From positions 1 to 64,000 of the forward strand of contig CAYHGX010000007.1 of NCBI GenBank assembly GCA_964356355.1: DNA of 64,000 nucleotides, given 5' to 3'. Positions 1 to 9,759 of the stretch are shown here, in pieces. Position 1 is the first letter of the stretch; each line of letters opens with the position of its first letter. The notes beneath the pieces are model-generated. The model was not told where the DNA came from and did not search any database. It saw only the letters and a program-made list of their open reading frames with translations. Source of the DNA: CAYHGX01 sp964356355. GTDB lineage: Bacteria > Patescibacteriota > Gracilibacteria > UBA1369 > LOWO2-01-FULL-3. A program made the translations under genes and the position numbers.

Positions 1-842
1 CACAACGGAGCCATATAACGCGGATCATCTATCCCAACTAGAGAGCGCCTCTGCGAATGATGATTAACTTCCGCCGGCTTGCAGCAACCAGGAACTGAGC
101 ATTTCTCACCATACTCTTCCTTTAAAACCGCTTCCACTTTTACAGAAACGTAGCTCGACTTTTTCAACTTCTCCCCGGGCTTAAGCGCCGCCTTTTTGGC
201 TTCCATTCGTGCAATTGCCTCCTGCCCGAGCTGCTCCTTCCTATCCTCAATCTCCATTTTTCTCTTTTTCAACATTTCCAAAATGATATTATTTACATTG
301 TGTCCTAGTGAATTTAGTTGATTCAATTCGCGCGCCACCTCCTCCGAAATTTCAAAATCCAAAGCGTGCGCACGCACAGATTCGCACCCAAACAAAGACT
401 GAACTGAGCCGTTTTGCTCCAGAAAACTACGATGATCTCGAGCCATCGTTTCAAGTGCGCTCTGTGGTAATATCATCACTTTATTTGCCAACTCTTCTTC
501 ATTTTCCGATGTTGCAATACTCGCCACTCTTGCCAATTTATTCACGCTCACCTCGCCGCTCTCGAGCAGCTCCTTCAATGCTGGTTTATCCTCAAAACAA
601 CGGTCCAAACAAAGTACTCTGCGCACCTGCTCTTCTGATAATCCAGCTAGTTTATAGGCAAATTCGAAAATCGAACCAAAACCCTTGCGCTCATACAATT
701 TTCGCCTCTGCACCTCCGGCAACAGCCCCGTAAATCTTCGGCGCCACTTCAGCGCCCGCGCGCCAAACTTCACGCAAAGATTTAATAATTCATCGTCGCC
801 AATTACACTCGCGCCCACTAATTTTTCTTCCAAATTTTTCAT
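1..842 (-). CDS. HNH endonuclease family protein, copy A (C-terminus beyond window)
   Basis: I translated the minus strand from the ATG at 840-842 and found an open frame to the window edge, so the C-terminus is missing. The protein begins MKNLEEKLVGASV and continues with a helical region containing KLARVAS and a charged coiled-coil stretch. It then shows the start of an HNH zinc-type site: KCSVPGCCKPAE, NHHSQRR and DDPRYMAPL. The second Cys/His cluster would follow beyond base 1. It is clearly paralogous to the complete gene at 46256-47308, which shares these segments in the same order. The family resembles HNH nucleases found as scattered copies in CPR genomes. Substrate and role are unknown. 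An inverted repeat and a conserved leader element lie just upstream. Confidence 0.8.
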   Translation of the reverse strand, partial: MKNLEEKLVGASVIGDDELLNLCVKFGARALKWRRRFTGLLPEVQRRKLYERKGFGSIFEFAYKLAGLSEEQVRRVLCLDRCFEDKPALKELLESGEVSVNKLARVASIATSENEEELANKVMILPQSALETMARDHRSFLEQNGSVQSLFGCESVRAHALDFEISEEVARELNQLNSLGHNVNNIILEMLKKRKMEIEDRKEQLGQEAIARMEAKKAALKPGEKLKKSSYVSVKVEAVLKEEYGEKCSVPGCCKPAEVNHHSQRRSLVGIDDPRYMAPL

Positions 843-853
843 GATTTAAATAT

Positions 854-876
854 TAGTATATTAGACACAAATACTA
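854..876. promoter_or_regulatory. inverted repeat upstream of HNH copy A
   Basis: TAGTAT (854-859) and ATACTA (871-876) form a 6-bp inverted repeat with an 11-bp spacer, starting 12 bp upstream of the HNH start codon. HNH copy B has a different but similarly placed repeat (GTAGTGG/CCACTAC) that shares the core TAGT/ACTA. It may be an operator or an mRNA hairpin. This is inference from position and symmetry. Confidence 0.3.
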
Positions 877-895
877 GCAGAAACTGCGGAAGGAA

Positions 896-982
896 TCACG
901 CAAAAATGGCACCCAGAAGCCACAGACCACCAACTCTGACTTGCATATTTCTACAAATATTTCGCGGTGAGTACTTGCTCAC
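896..982 (-). CDS. possible 28-residue leader peptide upstream of HNH copy A
   Basis: A short frame starts with GTG at 980-982 and ends with TGA at 896-898. It encodes VSKYSPRNICRNMQVRVG followed by GLWLLGAIFA. An in-frame TAG lies three codons upstream of the GTG, so no long extension is possible. The matching position before HNH copy B encodes VSKYSLENDCRNLQVEVG then GLWLFAADF. Several differences are synonymous (AGA/CGG for Arg, CTG/TTG for Leu), which hints at translation. No clear ribosome binding site is visible. The alternative is that the conserved unit is an RNA or DNA element (917-982) rather than a peptide. Confidence 0.3.
   Translation of the reverse strand: MSKYSPRNICRNMQVRVGGLWLLGAIFA
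917..982 (-). repeat. 66-bp conserved leader element, copy A
   Basis: This segment aligns without gaps to 47402-47467. By hand count about 51 of 66 positions match, and both copies keep exactly 50 bp between AAGCCAC and the palindromic end (GTGAGTACTTGCTCAC here, GTGAGTACTTACTCAC in copy B). Both copies lie 75-95 bp upstream of an HNH gene and in the same orientation to it. Confidence 0.65.
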
Positions 983-1049
983 CCAGCCACGCTAACTTTA
1001 GTCTCGTACCGAATTTTCATCTTCTCATCGATCTTGCCCCAAATCCCAC

Positions 1050-4000
1050 CTATTTCTCATAAATTACCACTCGATTTGTCGATTCACTCGTATCCGGATG
1101 GCCCATAATATGATCCGCACCCTTCCCATCTCTATAAGTAGCCATGTCATACATGCCCGTATCCATATACATCGCCTTAGTAGCACCCATAGCCAGTGCA
1201 AGTTCCACCATTTTTCCGGTAGTCATATTTTCCGTGGAATCAATCACGCCAAACTGCCCATCAGCAAATTCCAAAAACAAGCGCCTTGAATCACCTCCAT
1301 CATCCAATTTCACCACCGTACCATCCTCTTTACCAGCCTCTTTATCAATCAAAAGCATTCCTCCCAGCAAGCTATACCTCTTAAGCCTTATCAGGCTAAA
1401 AAAGGTATTTTTATCCAAAAATCTCTGTACGGGATTGATACTCATATCCAAAACCGCAGCAAGATTATTTTCATCAAATTTCATTTTATTACCGTTCATC
1501 CACCTAATCACGACATCCTTAATTTCAGGATTCTTAAAATCCTCAGCCTTGAGCAAATCCCCTATTTTCAACCGAGTTTTATTTAGCACCTTCTGCTCAC
1601 CCTCCTCATTCGCCAGCAAAAATCCATCTTTGCTATATGGCGACAAAAGGTAATTCATCTGAATACCATCTCTAAAAGCCAATTCTGTCATCTTTCGCGC
1701 TCCAGTTGTAAAAGTTAGGGGCGCCGAAAATACCAGCCTTCTACCGAGCCTATTAGCCTCAGCCTCCATATCTACCATACCATCTGCCTCTGCCAACACT
1801 TTTAGCTTCATTTTCGTCGGATCACATTTGATTAAAGTAGCAATTTCCTCCCCTCCATCAGGGGCGATAGAATAAACCTTCACTCCGTCACGAACAGGCC
1901 AATCCGATTCCTTAGCACTAATGCTTCTTCCATCAAACTCCACCGATTCACCTCCCCAAAGCTTCTGTGCCCCCTTCCGAAAAGTATAACGAATCATTCC
2001 ACTTCCAAGATTTGTTAAAGCCTTTTTCACATTACCTTCCGTAAGTACCAGATATCCCTTTTCCTCCAAATCAGACACCAGCTCATCAAAATCTTCCACA
2101 CCCATTCTCTCAAGATCCCTTTCCAAATTGTCTCGCCCATCACCAGACTTATCACTTTCAATTCTTTCTTTAATAAAAGAGGCTATTTCCACATAGGCAT
2201 ATATCGAATACATCTGATACAAACCATCTACATCATGCTCAATTCCAGGGCTCTCCCAGGCACGCGCAAATTTAAGTAACTTTCCCAAATTTTTCACACT
2301 ACAACAGTTTTGCTCTAAAAACTTGGATCCAATAAGATTAACCAACATATCACCCACCACCCTACTCCTGGAATTCACCATCAATCTCAGTTTTTCAATG
2401 CCCCTAATGTCAAAAACAGAATATCCCTCACCCTCAAACGACATTTTATTAAAATCAATATCAACAAGTTTATTCTCTAAATATTTCGCTGAACCCTCCA
2501 TCCCGTTCTCCGACATGGCATTATAAAATTGCTGAAATTCCGTAAATTCAGCAAAACTATCCAACTTTCCAAAGTTAATCTCTTCCACATCAAACTTTTC
2601 CAAAAACCAACGCAAATCAGAGCCAGGCTTACCAGTAGGCACAAAATCAGGAAAAACAGCCTTAATATTGGCAATAATCTGATTAGCCGCAACTCCCGGA
2701 TAGGCCTCTTGTTCACACCATCCCAAATATTTAGACAAAACCCTAAGCATAGCATTGATTTGAGGCAAATTATTCTGAGTAACATCAATTTTTTTCTTTC
2801 CATTAGAATTTTCTACAAGAAACCCTTCAAAATATTTTGCCAACCACCCCGCCTGTTTCTTGAAAAATATCCTCTTAAACAAAATATTACCCAAATTGGG
2901 ATCAACATCGTTACTAAACAAGTTCATTATTTTTTCCACTTCGAAGAAATCCCTTCCCTCCATGTCCTTCTCAATCCTACCCAGCTTCATACTCCTCAAA
3001 AACACCTGTTCAAGATCCGTCAAGCCACCAATCCTCAAAGACTCAAACAAATTCTTATAGGCAGAAAGCCTCTTGTAATCAAAATCTCGCAAATCTGCAC
3101 CATCTGAATAATCAGTAAATAAATATTTATTCTGATGATCTTTAGTGGCCTCGTCATCAGTATACAGCTCCTTTGCCTCCTTCAGATAACGATTCACCAC
3201 TTCATCCCCTGCGCCGGTGGTCCCTCTCTTCAAGTAATCTATCACCGCCAAATCATGCAAAGTAATATACTTCGAATACTCATTCATTTCCTGGTACAAA
3301 GTTGGTGGACGATTCGCGATCACCGATACGTAATTCAATAAATTCCCGGCCCTCCTCTTATAATTTTCGTATGCCACTTTATCCGAAGCATCCGGCCCCT
3401 GCCCTTCCTCCTCAAAAAAATCCTCAATCCCAGTAAAAATATTACTTACATTGGGAGATCTCCAACGCAAACACCTTTTCAAACTATCAATCACAACTTT
3501 CCCATTCTCCAATGAATCTGCAGAAAAAGCGGCAACATAAAGATCTACAGTTCGCTCAAGCAAATCATCCATCCAGTAAATAGCCCCCGGCCCCCTATTC
3601 GCATCAACAATGTCCCTCAAAAATTTAGAATTAAAAGTTTTCGTACCATCTCTAGCTGTAAATTTTCCAATAAATTCCTCAACCTCAGGCCAAATTTCAT
3701 CAAGATTCTTCTGTGCATCCCTGTACTCAACACGCATAGCCAGAACAATACTCAAAACCTGCTCTCCATAGTCTTTATCTCCACCTGCCAAGTTTCCAAC
3801 AATAAACAAAATTTTATCCTCATTAGACGCCAAAGTATTTTCCAGCCCCTTAAGCCCACTAACAATTTTCCCCAAATCATCAATCGAGACTTCCGGCAAT
3901 AAACTTAAAACCCTAAACAAAAAATTTCCATACTTCAAAACAAACTCTTCATTCTCTCTCAAAATAGAAAACATTCTCTTCACATCTCCACCACTCGCCC

Positions 4001-6038
4001 TGGCCATAAACTTTTCCAAAGCATCAATATGCGCCTGGAAAAACAGCCTCGAAGGTGAATTTTCCACCAAATCCGCCAAATCGTAGAAATTATTTTTTTC
4101 CGCACCAAAACGCCCACGCACATTTTCAATCTTATTTTTTTCATAAAATTTAGAAACCTGCTCACTATCACCGATATAAAAATCCAAATCATCACTTACC
4201 TTTATTTTATTCAACAAAATACCCTTCAAAATCGCCTTAGTTGGATACTTGCGAGCCAATTCTTCAAACTTAGCCTTATGCAAAACAACCAATTCAAGTG
4301 GAAATTTCTCCAACAAATCTACGAGCAAATTTCCGGAATTAAAATTAATATCAGCCAAATAATCCCGCAAAAAATCCCTATTCTTGTGAATAAGAGCAAT
4401 TTTATCCTTGGAGTCCATCAAGTCCCTCACGATATCACTAGCATACCTATTGTCCACGCCTTTAGACCTATATTCAGTTGGGCCAATCACCGGAATCCAC
4501 TCCAAAATATCAGTCACCATGACCAAATCTTGTTCACTAAATTTTAAAGACTCCATCTGTACCACTACCCGATTCACAGTCAAAACATCATCAATTAAAA
4601 AAGCATGAGTATTTTCCACCATCTTGCCCGCAAGAGCCGCCACAATTCGCGGATATTTTTCATAGTTTTTCAAAAACTTTTCTACTTCAGCTCTTTGCAC
4701 TCCAACGTCCAAATAACTAGGTTTCCCCACTCCACCTTCCATTAAAATCCCACGAAAAAAGCCTGAAACACCTTTCTGCACAATATATTTGGCGCGCTCC
4801 GGATTTGGATCCTTGATAGACTTATGGTACTGCATACGTTGATCCCTAATAGCCCCAAAAAGCTTATAAAAATCTCCCATCAATTTCTTGTTTTCCGGCA
4901 ACTTCATCAATTCCAAAGCCCTCTTCTGATCCTTGTCATCAAGTTCAAACAGCGACCAGGCCGCCCAACCAAAAACCTCGAAAATTTTCCTATCAATACT
5001 GGTCAATTTTGTTAACATCCCCTCACGATTTTCCGCGCTTGAGTATGAATGAACCGGCAATATCCCTGCTTCTCTAAAAATATTAATCATTTCATCGCCA
5101 TTTTTTTTCATCTCAGCCTTAGTTGGTGGAGTCAAAACAAACTCGGCAGCAGTGCCAATATCAGACATTTCCAACAACTTACCCCCATATTTCTTTAAAT
5201 AGTCCCTATCAATGGCCTTGGTAAGTACGAACAGCTTGTTTGTAAGTAATTTTTGAAGTACTTCGAAATGATCGCCATCTCTCAATAAATCCAGATTCAA
5301 ATCTGAATATCTTCCTTCCTCCAAAAATCCTCTAATTTTATTAAATCCCTGTAAATGAGCTAAAATAAACTTCTTAGCATAAAGAAAGTTGGGCTTATCA
5401 AGCTGTGCCTCAATAAACTTCACAATCTCCTCGCCCTGCTCACCATTTTTACGAATAATTTCCAAAGCTTCATCAAAACCAAGAAATTTCAAATTCTCTT
5501 CAGATTTAATGCCAGGTGGCAACTGACTAAAATATCTTCCTCCCAAAAATACAAGATTGCCCTTCATAGATTTCGCAATTTCCACAAATTTTTTCAACCT
5601 TCCAATATCTAACACATAACTTCGCACGATATCTTCGTCTTTAGTACCTTTGCTTCTCTCTACTGCATAATACTGAATCGTTTTCACCAACTTCAGCACA
5701 GCCTCGCCATCAGCAACCTTCAATAAATCAGCTAAAACAGATATATACTCTGCACCCATCCCCCTCACAGGCCCAGATAACATTCCCCCCCCCTGCTCAA
5801 TCATCGCCTGAACCCTCATTTTATTAAAGGAATCCGTGAGATAGTCGCTAATTCCAAGATCTTTAATCAAAGATAAGCCGGTGAACTCAGCAAAATCGGA
5901 AAGAGATATCGAAGAAACACTATCGGCAATCCTTTCGCCAAGATTAGATCTCTCCTTTGCGCCCATCTTAGGATCCAACACCTCCTTAGCAGGCTCCACC
6001 CTCGCCTTTTTTTCAGGTAATTTTTCAGCCACAATCAA
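1050..6038 (-). CDS. giant hypothetical protein with phosphodiester-glycosidase-like C-terminus
   Basis: About 1,660 residues with no signal peptide or membrane segment, so probably cytoplasmic. The first ~1,350 residues are mostly charged helix (segments like EEGRYSDLNLDLLRDG) and I recognise no family there. The last ~280 residues resemble NAGPA/phosphodiester glycosidase domains: GVKVYSIAP, LVFSAPLTF, DGFLLANEEG, then FGVIDS and TKAMYMDTGMYDMATYRDG, where the family usually has a DGG-type motif. The start is uncertain: the frame opens with TTG at 6036-6038, with GTG two codons later, and no in-frame ATG is nearby. The size and style match the 1,470-residue protein at 47599-52011, but I see no direct sequence match. 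Function unknown; the C-terminal domain assignment is moderate to weak. Confidence 0.7.
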   Translation of the reverse strand: MIVAEKLPEKKARVEPAKEVLDPKMGAKERSNLGERIADSVSSISLSDFAEFTGLSLIKDLGISDYLTDSFNKMRVQAMIEQGGGMLSGPVRGMGAEYISVLADLLKVADGEAVLKLVKTIQYYAVERSKGTKDEDIVRSYVLDIGRLKKFVEIAKSMKGNLVFLGGRYFSQLPPGIKSEENLKFLGFDEALEIIRKNGEQGEEIVKFIEAQLDKPNFLYAKKFILAHLQGFNKIRGFLEEGRYSDLNLDLLRDGDHFEVLQKLLTNKLFVLTKAIDRDYLKKYGGKLLEMSDIGTAAEFVLTPPTKAEMKKNGDEMINIFREAGILPVHSYSSAENREGMLTKLTSIDRKIFEVFGWAAWSLFELDDKDQKRALELMKLPENKKLMGDFYKLFGAIRDQRMQYHKSIKDPNPERAKYIVQKGVSGFFRGILMEGGVGKPSYLDVGVQRAEVEKFLKNYEKYPRIVAALAGKMVENTHAFLIDDVLTVNRVVVQMESLKFSEQDLVMVTDILEWIPVIGPTEYRSKGVDNRYASDIVRDLMDSKDKIALIHKNRDFLRDYLADINFNSGNLLVDLLEKFPLELVVLHKAKFEELARKYPTKAILKGILLNKIKVSDDLDFYIGDSEQVSKFYEKNKIENVRGRFGAEKNNFYDLADLVENSPSRLFFQAHIDALEKFMARASGGDVKRMFSILRENEEFVLKYGNFLFRVLSLLPEVSIDDLGKIVSGLKGLENTLASNEDKILFIVGNLAGGDKDYGEQVLSIVLAMRVEYRDAQKNLDEIWPEVEEFIGKFTARDGTKTFNSKFLRDIVDANRGPGAIYWMDDLLERTVDLYVAAFSADSLENGKVVIDSLKRCLRWRSPNVSNIFTGIEDFFEEEGQGPDASDKVAYENYKRRAGNLLNYVSVIANRPPTLYQEMNEYSKYITLHDLAVIDYLKRGTTGAGDEVVNRYLKEAKELYTDDEATKDHQNKYLFTDYSDGADLRDFDYKRLSAYKNLFESLRIGGLTDLEQVFLRSMKLGRIEKDMEGRDFFEVEKIMNLFSNDVDPNLGNILFKRIFFKKQAGWLAKYFEGFLVENSNGKKKIDVTQNNLPQINAMLRVLSKYLGWCEQEAYPGVAANQIIANIKAVFPDFVPTGKPGSDLRWFLEKFDVEEINFGKLDSFAEFTEFQQFYNAMSENGMEGSAKYLENKLVDIDFNKMSFEGEGYSVFDIRGIEKLRLMVNSRSRVVGDMLVNLIGSKFLEQNCCSVKNLGKLLKFARAWESPGIEHDVDGLYQMYSIYAYVEIASFIKERIESDKSGDGRDNLERDLERMGVEDFDELVSDLEEKGYLVLTEGNVKKALTNLGSGMIRYTFRKGAQKLWGGESVEFDGRSISAKESDWPVRDGVKVYSIAPDGGEEIATLIKCDPTKMKLKVLAEADGMVDMEAEANRLGRRLVFSAPLTFTTGARKMTELAFRDGIQMNYLLSPYSKDGFLLANEEGEQKVLNKTRLKIGDLLKAEDFKNPEIKDVVIRWMNGNKMKFDENNLAAVLDMSINPVQRFLDKNTFFSLIRLKRYSLLGGMLLIDKEAGKEDGTVVKLDDGGDSRRLFLEFADGQFGVIDSTENMTTGKMVELALAMGATKAMYMDTGMYDMATYRDGKGADHIMGHPDTSESTNRVVIYEK

Positions 6039-6056
6039 GCATTAAATAATCCCTTA

Positions 6057-6085
6057 ATTATAGCAAAAAAACGCCTTTAACTCAA
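6057..6085 (-). promoter_or_regulatory. sigma-70-like promoter for the 1050-6038 gene
   Basis: On the minus strand TTGAGT (6080-6085) and TATAAT (6057-6062) are separated by 17 bp, with an extended -10 (TGCTATAAT). The predicted transcription start is about 12 bp upstream of the coding start. Confidence 0.6.
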
Positions 6086-6108
6086 GCTTCAGCCTCCTCA
6101 TTTTCACC

Positions 6109-7371
6109 CTAAAACTTCAACAAGGCCTCAAACTCTGCCTTGTCCTCAAAAGGCCCAATCAAAGCCAACTTCATCTTTTCCGCCTTAAAAATATCATCAG
6201 CCACCCTTTTAATATCCTCCAGGGTCACCTTTTCAATCGCCTCCATCACCTTTTCCAGATCCTTTGCCCCACCCCTAAGTAGCTCATGCCGAGCCAAGAA
6301 ATGTGCAAATTCTTCGCTATCCTCCAAGCTAAGCACCATCTTCCCCTTCAAAAAAGCCTTTGCCTTAGCCAATTCATCCTCCGGAATCTCCTCCTCTTTC
6401 ACCTTTCTATATTCCTCCACAATCGCCGTCACCGCCTCCTTAGTACGAGTTAAATCCACACCGGCATTAGTTGAAATCGCTCCAATATCGGAATAATCAT
6501 CAGTACTCGTATGGATATAATAAGAAAGACCCTTTGCCTCCCTCACACCCAAAAACATTCTACTACTCATATTTCCGCCCAAAATTACTGATAAAAGCTT
6601 CAAAGCAAAATGATCCTTATGCCCATAAGCATAAGCAGGAAAACCAATTGCCAAATGTGCCTGCTCTGTTTTTTTCTCCTTCAAATAAACCCTCCCACCG
6701 TCCGCATCGGTAACTGCAGGAAAGTCATACGCTCGCTCAGTCTTTGGCATCACAAAGTACTTTTCCACCTGTACCAAAGCCTCCTCGTGATCGATATTGC
6801 CAACCACGGCCACTACCATATTATCTGTTGTATAAAGCTCCTTCTGATATTTCACGAAATCCTCATGCATCACAGATTTAATCAATTCTTTAGTTCCAAT
6901 TTGATCCCAGCCAAGCGGCTGATCACCAAACATCAACGCCTCAAAATTCCAACCAATCTGATACATTGGAGTATCCTGATACATATTATATTCCTCCAAA
7001 ATCACACCACGCTCTTTTTCAATTTCCTCTTGCGGGAATCTTGCATTCACCAGCATATCCGAAAGCACCTCGTAAGCCACGTTTACGCTTTCCGAAGCCA
7101 CCTTCACATAATAACCAGCATATTCCTTCGCAGTAAAAGCATTAAATTCACCACCCACGGAATCAATCGCGCCAGACACCGCTTTAGTATCACGAAATTT
7201 CTCTCCACCCTTAAAGAACATATGCTCTAAAAAATGAGAAATCCCACGAATATTCTGATGCTCATACCTACTTCCAGCCCCTGCCAACACAAGAACTGTC
7301 ACAGCCTTCGTGCCTTCAAGCTTCGCAGTGACAACGCGTAAACCATTCCCTAAAACATTTTTCTTAAACAT
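6109..7371 (-). CDS. M16 family zinc metallopeptidase (insulinase/PqqL-like)
   Basis: The inverted zinc motif HFLEH is at residues 46-50 of the chosen start, and the third ligand is likely in VILEEYNM. The N-terminus (NGLRVVT) and the inactive second half (AHLAIGFPAYAYG, GLSYYIHTS) fit bacterial M16B single-chain peptidases of about 420 residues. I chose MFKKN at 7369-7371 because the 22-residue extension to 7437 would overlap the divergent PBP gene and lacks family similarity. There is no signal peptide, so it is probably cytoplasmic and acts on peptides. It is transcribed divergently from the PBP gene with 39 bp between starts. Confidence 0.88.
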   Translation of the reverse strand: MFKKNVLGNGLRVVTAKLEGTKAVTVLVLAGAGSRYEHQNIRGISHFLEHMFFKGGEKFRDTKAVSGAIDSVGGEFNAFTAKEYAGYYVKVASESVNVAYEVLSDMLVNARFPQEEIEKERGVILEEYNMYQDTPMYQIGWNFEALMFGDQPLGWDQIGTKELIKSVMHEDFVKYQKELYTTDNMVVAVVGNIDHEEALVQVEKYFVMPKTERAYDFPAVTDADGGRVYLKEKKTEQAHLAIGFPAYAYGHKDHFALKLLSVILGGNMSSRMFLGVREAKGLSYYIHTSTDDYSDIGAISTNAGVDLTRTKEAVTAIVEEYRKVKEEEIPEDELAKAKAFLKGKMVLSLEDSEEFAHFLARHELLRGGAKDLEKVMEAIEKVTLEDIKRVADDIFKAEKMKLALIGPFEDKAEFEALLKF

Positions 7372-7410
7372 GCGATTATGATAGCATGAAGTCCCTCCAA
7401 AATAAAATTC

Positions 7411-9699
7411 ATGAGTATTTTTAATTCCAAATCGCAAAAAGAATTCTCCGGCAAAATAATCGTATTTTTGGTGGGCAGCGGCCTCATTACTTTTATCTTA
7501 ATTGCACGTCTTTTTCAGCTCCAAATACTCTCAAACGACTACTACACTCAAATTGCCACTCAAGAACAATACGGTTACAGCGAAATTCCAGCACAACGCG
7601 GGGAAATAATCATGAAAGATGCCCATTCCAATGAAGAATTTATACTCGCAACAAACACCACCTTAAACCTCCTCTACGCTGACCCCACCCTAATTAAAGA
7701 CCCGAACTATGTAGCTGACCAATTTGTTCCACTAATTTTCAACCTCGAAGAAGAGCGTGCCACTGATGCCGAGCGAATTGAAAAACTTGGAAAAACTCTA
7801 TCTCCCGAAACCTCACCAGAAGAAATAGATAAGCTACTTACCCCATTCACAGACGACCAACTAAAACAAAATTTCAGAGAAAACTTAATCAAAAAAATCA
7901 GTGCAAAAAAACGCAGCCAAATAATTCTCGCAGAAAACCTCACTCCCTCATCAATCACTCAAGTTCAAAATCTTCATTTAAGCGGCGCTGAAATAATCAA
8001 AAAAACATTATATATCTACCCCGACCAACTCTCTAGCCTCTCCGCAGCAGCCGCAGCCCTATCACCAATTGTTGAAATACCAGAAAAAAAACTCTCAACT
8101 ATTCTTGAGGGCAAAAATCGATACGTCGTCCTGAAAACAAAGCTAAATCCCGACATCAGCGACAAGATCACAAAAATGATCAAAGACGATAAAGCCTTAA
8201 AAGCAGACCTAGAAAAACTCACAGGACTTGGAATGAAAGAAGAATCCTTCCGTTACTACCCTGAGGGCTCTCTAGCCGCTAGCATAGTTGGATATGTGAG
8301 CCAATCAAACATAGGTCAATACGGAATAGAAAGCAGCTTCAACAAAAACCTCCAAGGTACAAACGGCAAATTTGAAACTAAAAAAGATTCCGTTGGGCGC
8401 CAAATCACAGTGGGAGAAAGCGTACTCAAGCCGGCAGTCAATGGCGACAACATCGTCCTCACTATCGACAGATCCGTACAACTCCAGGCCGAAAAACTAC
8501 TTGAACAAGGCGTAAAAGACTACCACGCCGATAGCGCTCAGGCATTAGTTATGAATCCAAAAACAGGCGCCATTATCGCCATGGCCCAATATCCAACCTT
8601 CAATCCAAATAGCTACGGAGACGTCTTTAAAAAAGTTGAAATCAATTTAAGCCAAGAAGATATCAAAAATCTTGAACCCACCAAAACACCAGGAACATAC
8701 TATTTCTACGTAAATAAAGAACAGGCTGATCGCTACTTAGTTTTTGAAGAAAAAGACGAAAACGGCATCTCTAAGTATTCCCGATACGTCAATTTCCAAG
8801 GCCCTGAAGTCTACCACAATAAAATTGCTTCCTGGACTTATGAACCTGGCTCAATCTTCAAATCAATCATCATGTCCATGGCCATCGACGACGGCGACGT
8901 CACCCCAAACACCACCTACAACGATATTGGTCCAATCAAGGTGGATTACAACGTCTACACAAAAGACTACGACTTCGAAATTAAAAACTCCGAAAATCGC
9001 TACCTTGGCCTCGTGAGTATGACCACAGTTTTAGCCCAATCACTCAACACCGGAATGACCTTCATCGCCAAAAAAATTGGCCCTGCCCTCATGTACAGCT
9101 ACCTGCAAAAATTTGGATTAACGGATAAAACCGATATTGAATTAGACAATGAAGGCCAAAGCAAAATTGAATACTTCACAGATTGGACAGAATCTGAACT
9201 TGCAACACACGCCTTCGGACAAGGTCTCACCGTAACAATGATTCAAATGGCCGACGCCTATAGCGCAATCGTAAACGGCGGCATCCTCATGCAACCACAT
9301 ATCATAGATGAAATTCGCCATGACGACGGCACAGTAACCAAAACAGAAAATCGCGAAATTCGCAGAGTAATTTCAGAAGAAACCAGCACAAAAATGCGCG
9401 CCATGCTTTTAGAAACAGTTGAAAACGGTGTTTCCAAAGCCGCCACCGTTGAACACTACAAAGTAGGAGGAAAATCCGGAACAGCTCAGACATATGCAAA
9501 AGGAAAAGCCCTATCAGGAAAAGGAACAACTATTGCAAGCTACTGCGGATTCGCCCCTTACGACGACCCCCAATTTGTAATCCTAATTAAGTACGACCGA
9601 CCACGTTCAAGTGAATGGGGAGGCAACAATGCCGCTCCAACATTTTCAAAACTCGCTGCCTACCTCTTCGATTACTACAATATTGCTCCAGACAAATAA
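7411..9699 (+). CDS. class B penicillin-binding protein (PBP2/FtsI-like transpeptidase)
   Basis: Peptidoglycan D,D-transpeptidase, 762 residues. A single N-terminal membrane helix (IVFLVGSGLITFILIARLF) anchors an extracytoplasmic protein. The dimerisation domain starts at IPAQRGEI; the usual RNG motif is replaced by MKDAHSNEE. The transpeptidase domain has SIFK (catalytic Ser481), SLN (544-546) and KSG (688-690). It is longer than typical FtsI (about 580 residues), with extra material in the pedestal region (residues ~110-200) and before SIFK. The role is septal or elongation cell-wall synthesis; the sequence alone does not decide which. It is a lone gene rather than part of a dcw cluster. 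Confidence 0.92.
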   Translation: MSIFNSKSQKEFSGKIIVFLVGSGLITFILIARLFQLQILSNDYYTQIATQEQYGYSEIPAQRGEIIMKDAHSNEEFILATNTTLNLLYADPTLIKDPNYVADQFVPLIFNLEEERATDAERIEKLGKTLSPETSPEEIDKLLTPFTDDQLKQNFRENLIKKISAKKRSQIILAENLTPSSITQVQNLHLSGAEIIKKTLYIYPDQLSSLSAAAAALSPIVEIPEKKLSTILEGKNRYVVLKTKLNPDISDKITKMIKDDKALKADLEKLTGLGMKEESFRYYPEGSLAASIVGYVSQSNIGQYGIESSFNKNLQGTNGKFETKKDSVGRQITVGESVLKPAVNGDNIVLTIDRSVQLQAEKLLEQGVKDYHADSAQALVMNPKTGAIIAMAQYPTFNPNSYGDVFKKVEINLSQEDIKNLEPTKTPGTYYFYVNKEQADRYLVFEEKDENGISKYSRYVNFQGPEVYHNKIASWTYEPGSIFKSIIMSMAIDDGDVTPNTTYNDIGPIKVDYNVYTKDYDFEIKNSENRYLGLVSMTTVLAQSLNTGMTFIAKKIGPALMYSYLQKFGLTDKTDIELDNEGQSKIEYFTDWTESELATHAFGQGLTVTMIQMADAYSAIVNGGILMQPHIIDEIRHDDGTVTKTENREIRRVISEETSTKMRAMLLETVENGVSKAATVEHYKVGGKSGTAQTYAKGKALSGKGTTIASYCGFAPYDDPQFVILIKYDRPRSSEWGGNNAAPTFSKLAAYLFDYYNIAPDK

Positions 9700-9744
9700 T
9701 AGCCAACGGCCATTGACTTAAGTCTTCCGACAGGGCCCGTTTTG

Positions 9745-9753
9745 TGGTATAAT
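9745..9753 (+). promoter_or_regulatory. extended -10 promoter, probably leaderless transcript
   Basis: TGGTATAAT ends 6 bp before the ATG at 9760, so transcription would start at or next to the start codon. A weak -35 (TTCCGA, 9725-9730) sits 17 bp upstream of TATAAT. Confidence 0.55.
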
Positions 9754-9759
9754 CTAAAG

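Noticed and set aside
7372..7437. 22-residue N-terminal extension of the M16 peptidase
   Set aside because: The extension overlaps the divergent PBP gene and has no family similarity; the ATG at 7369-7371 begins a normal M16 N-terminus.
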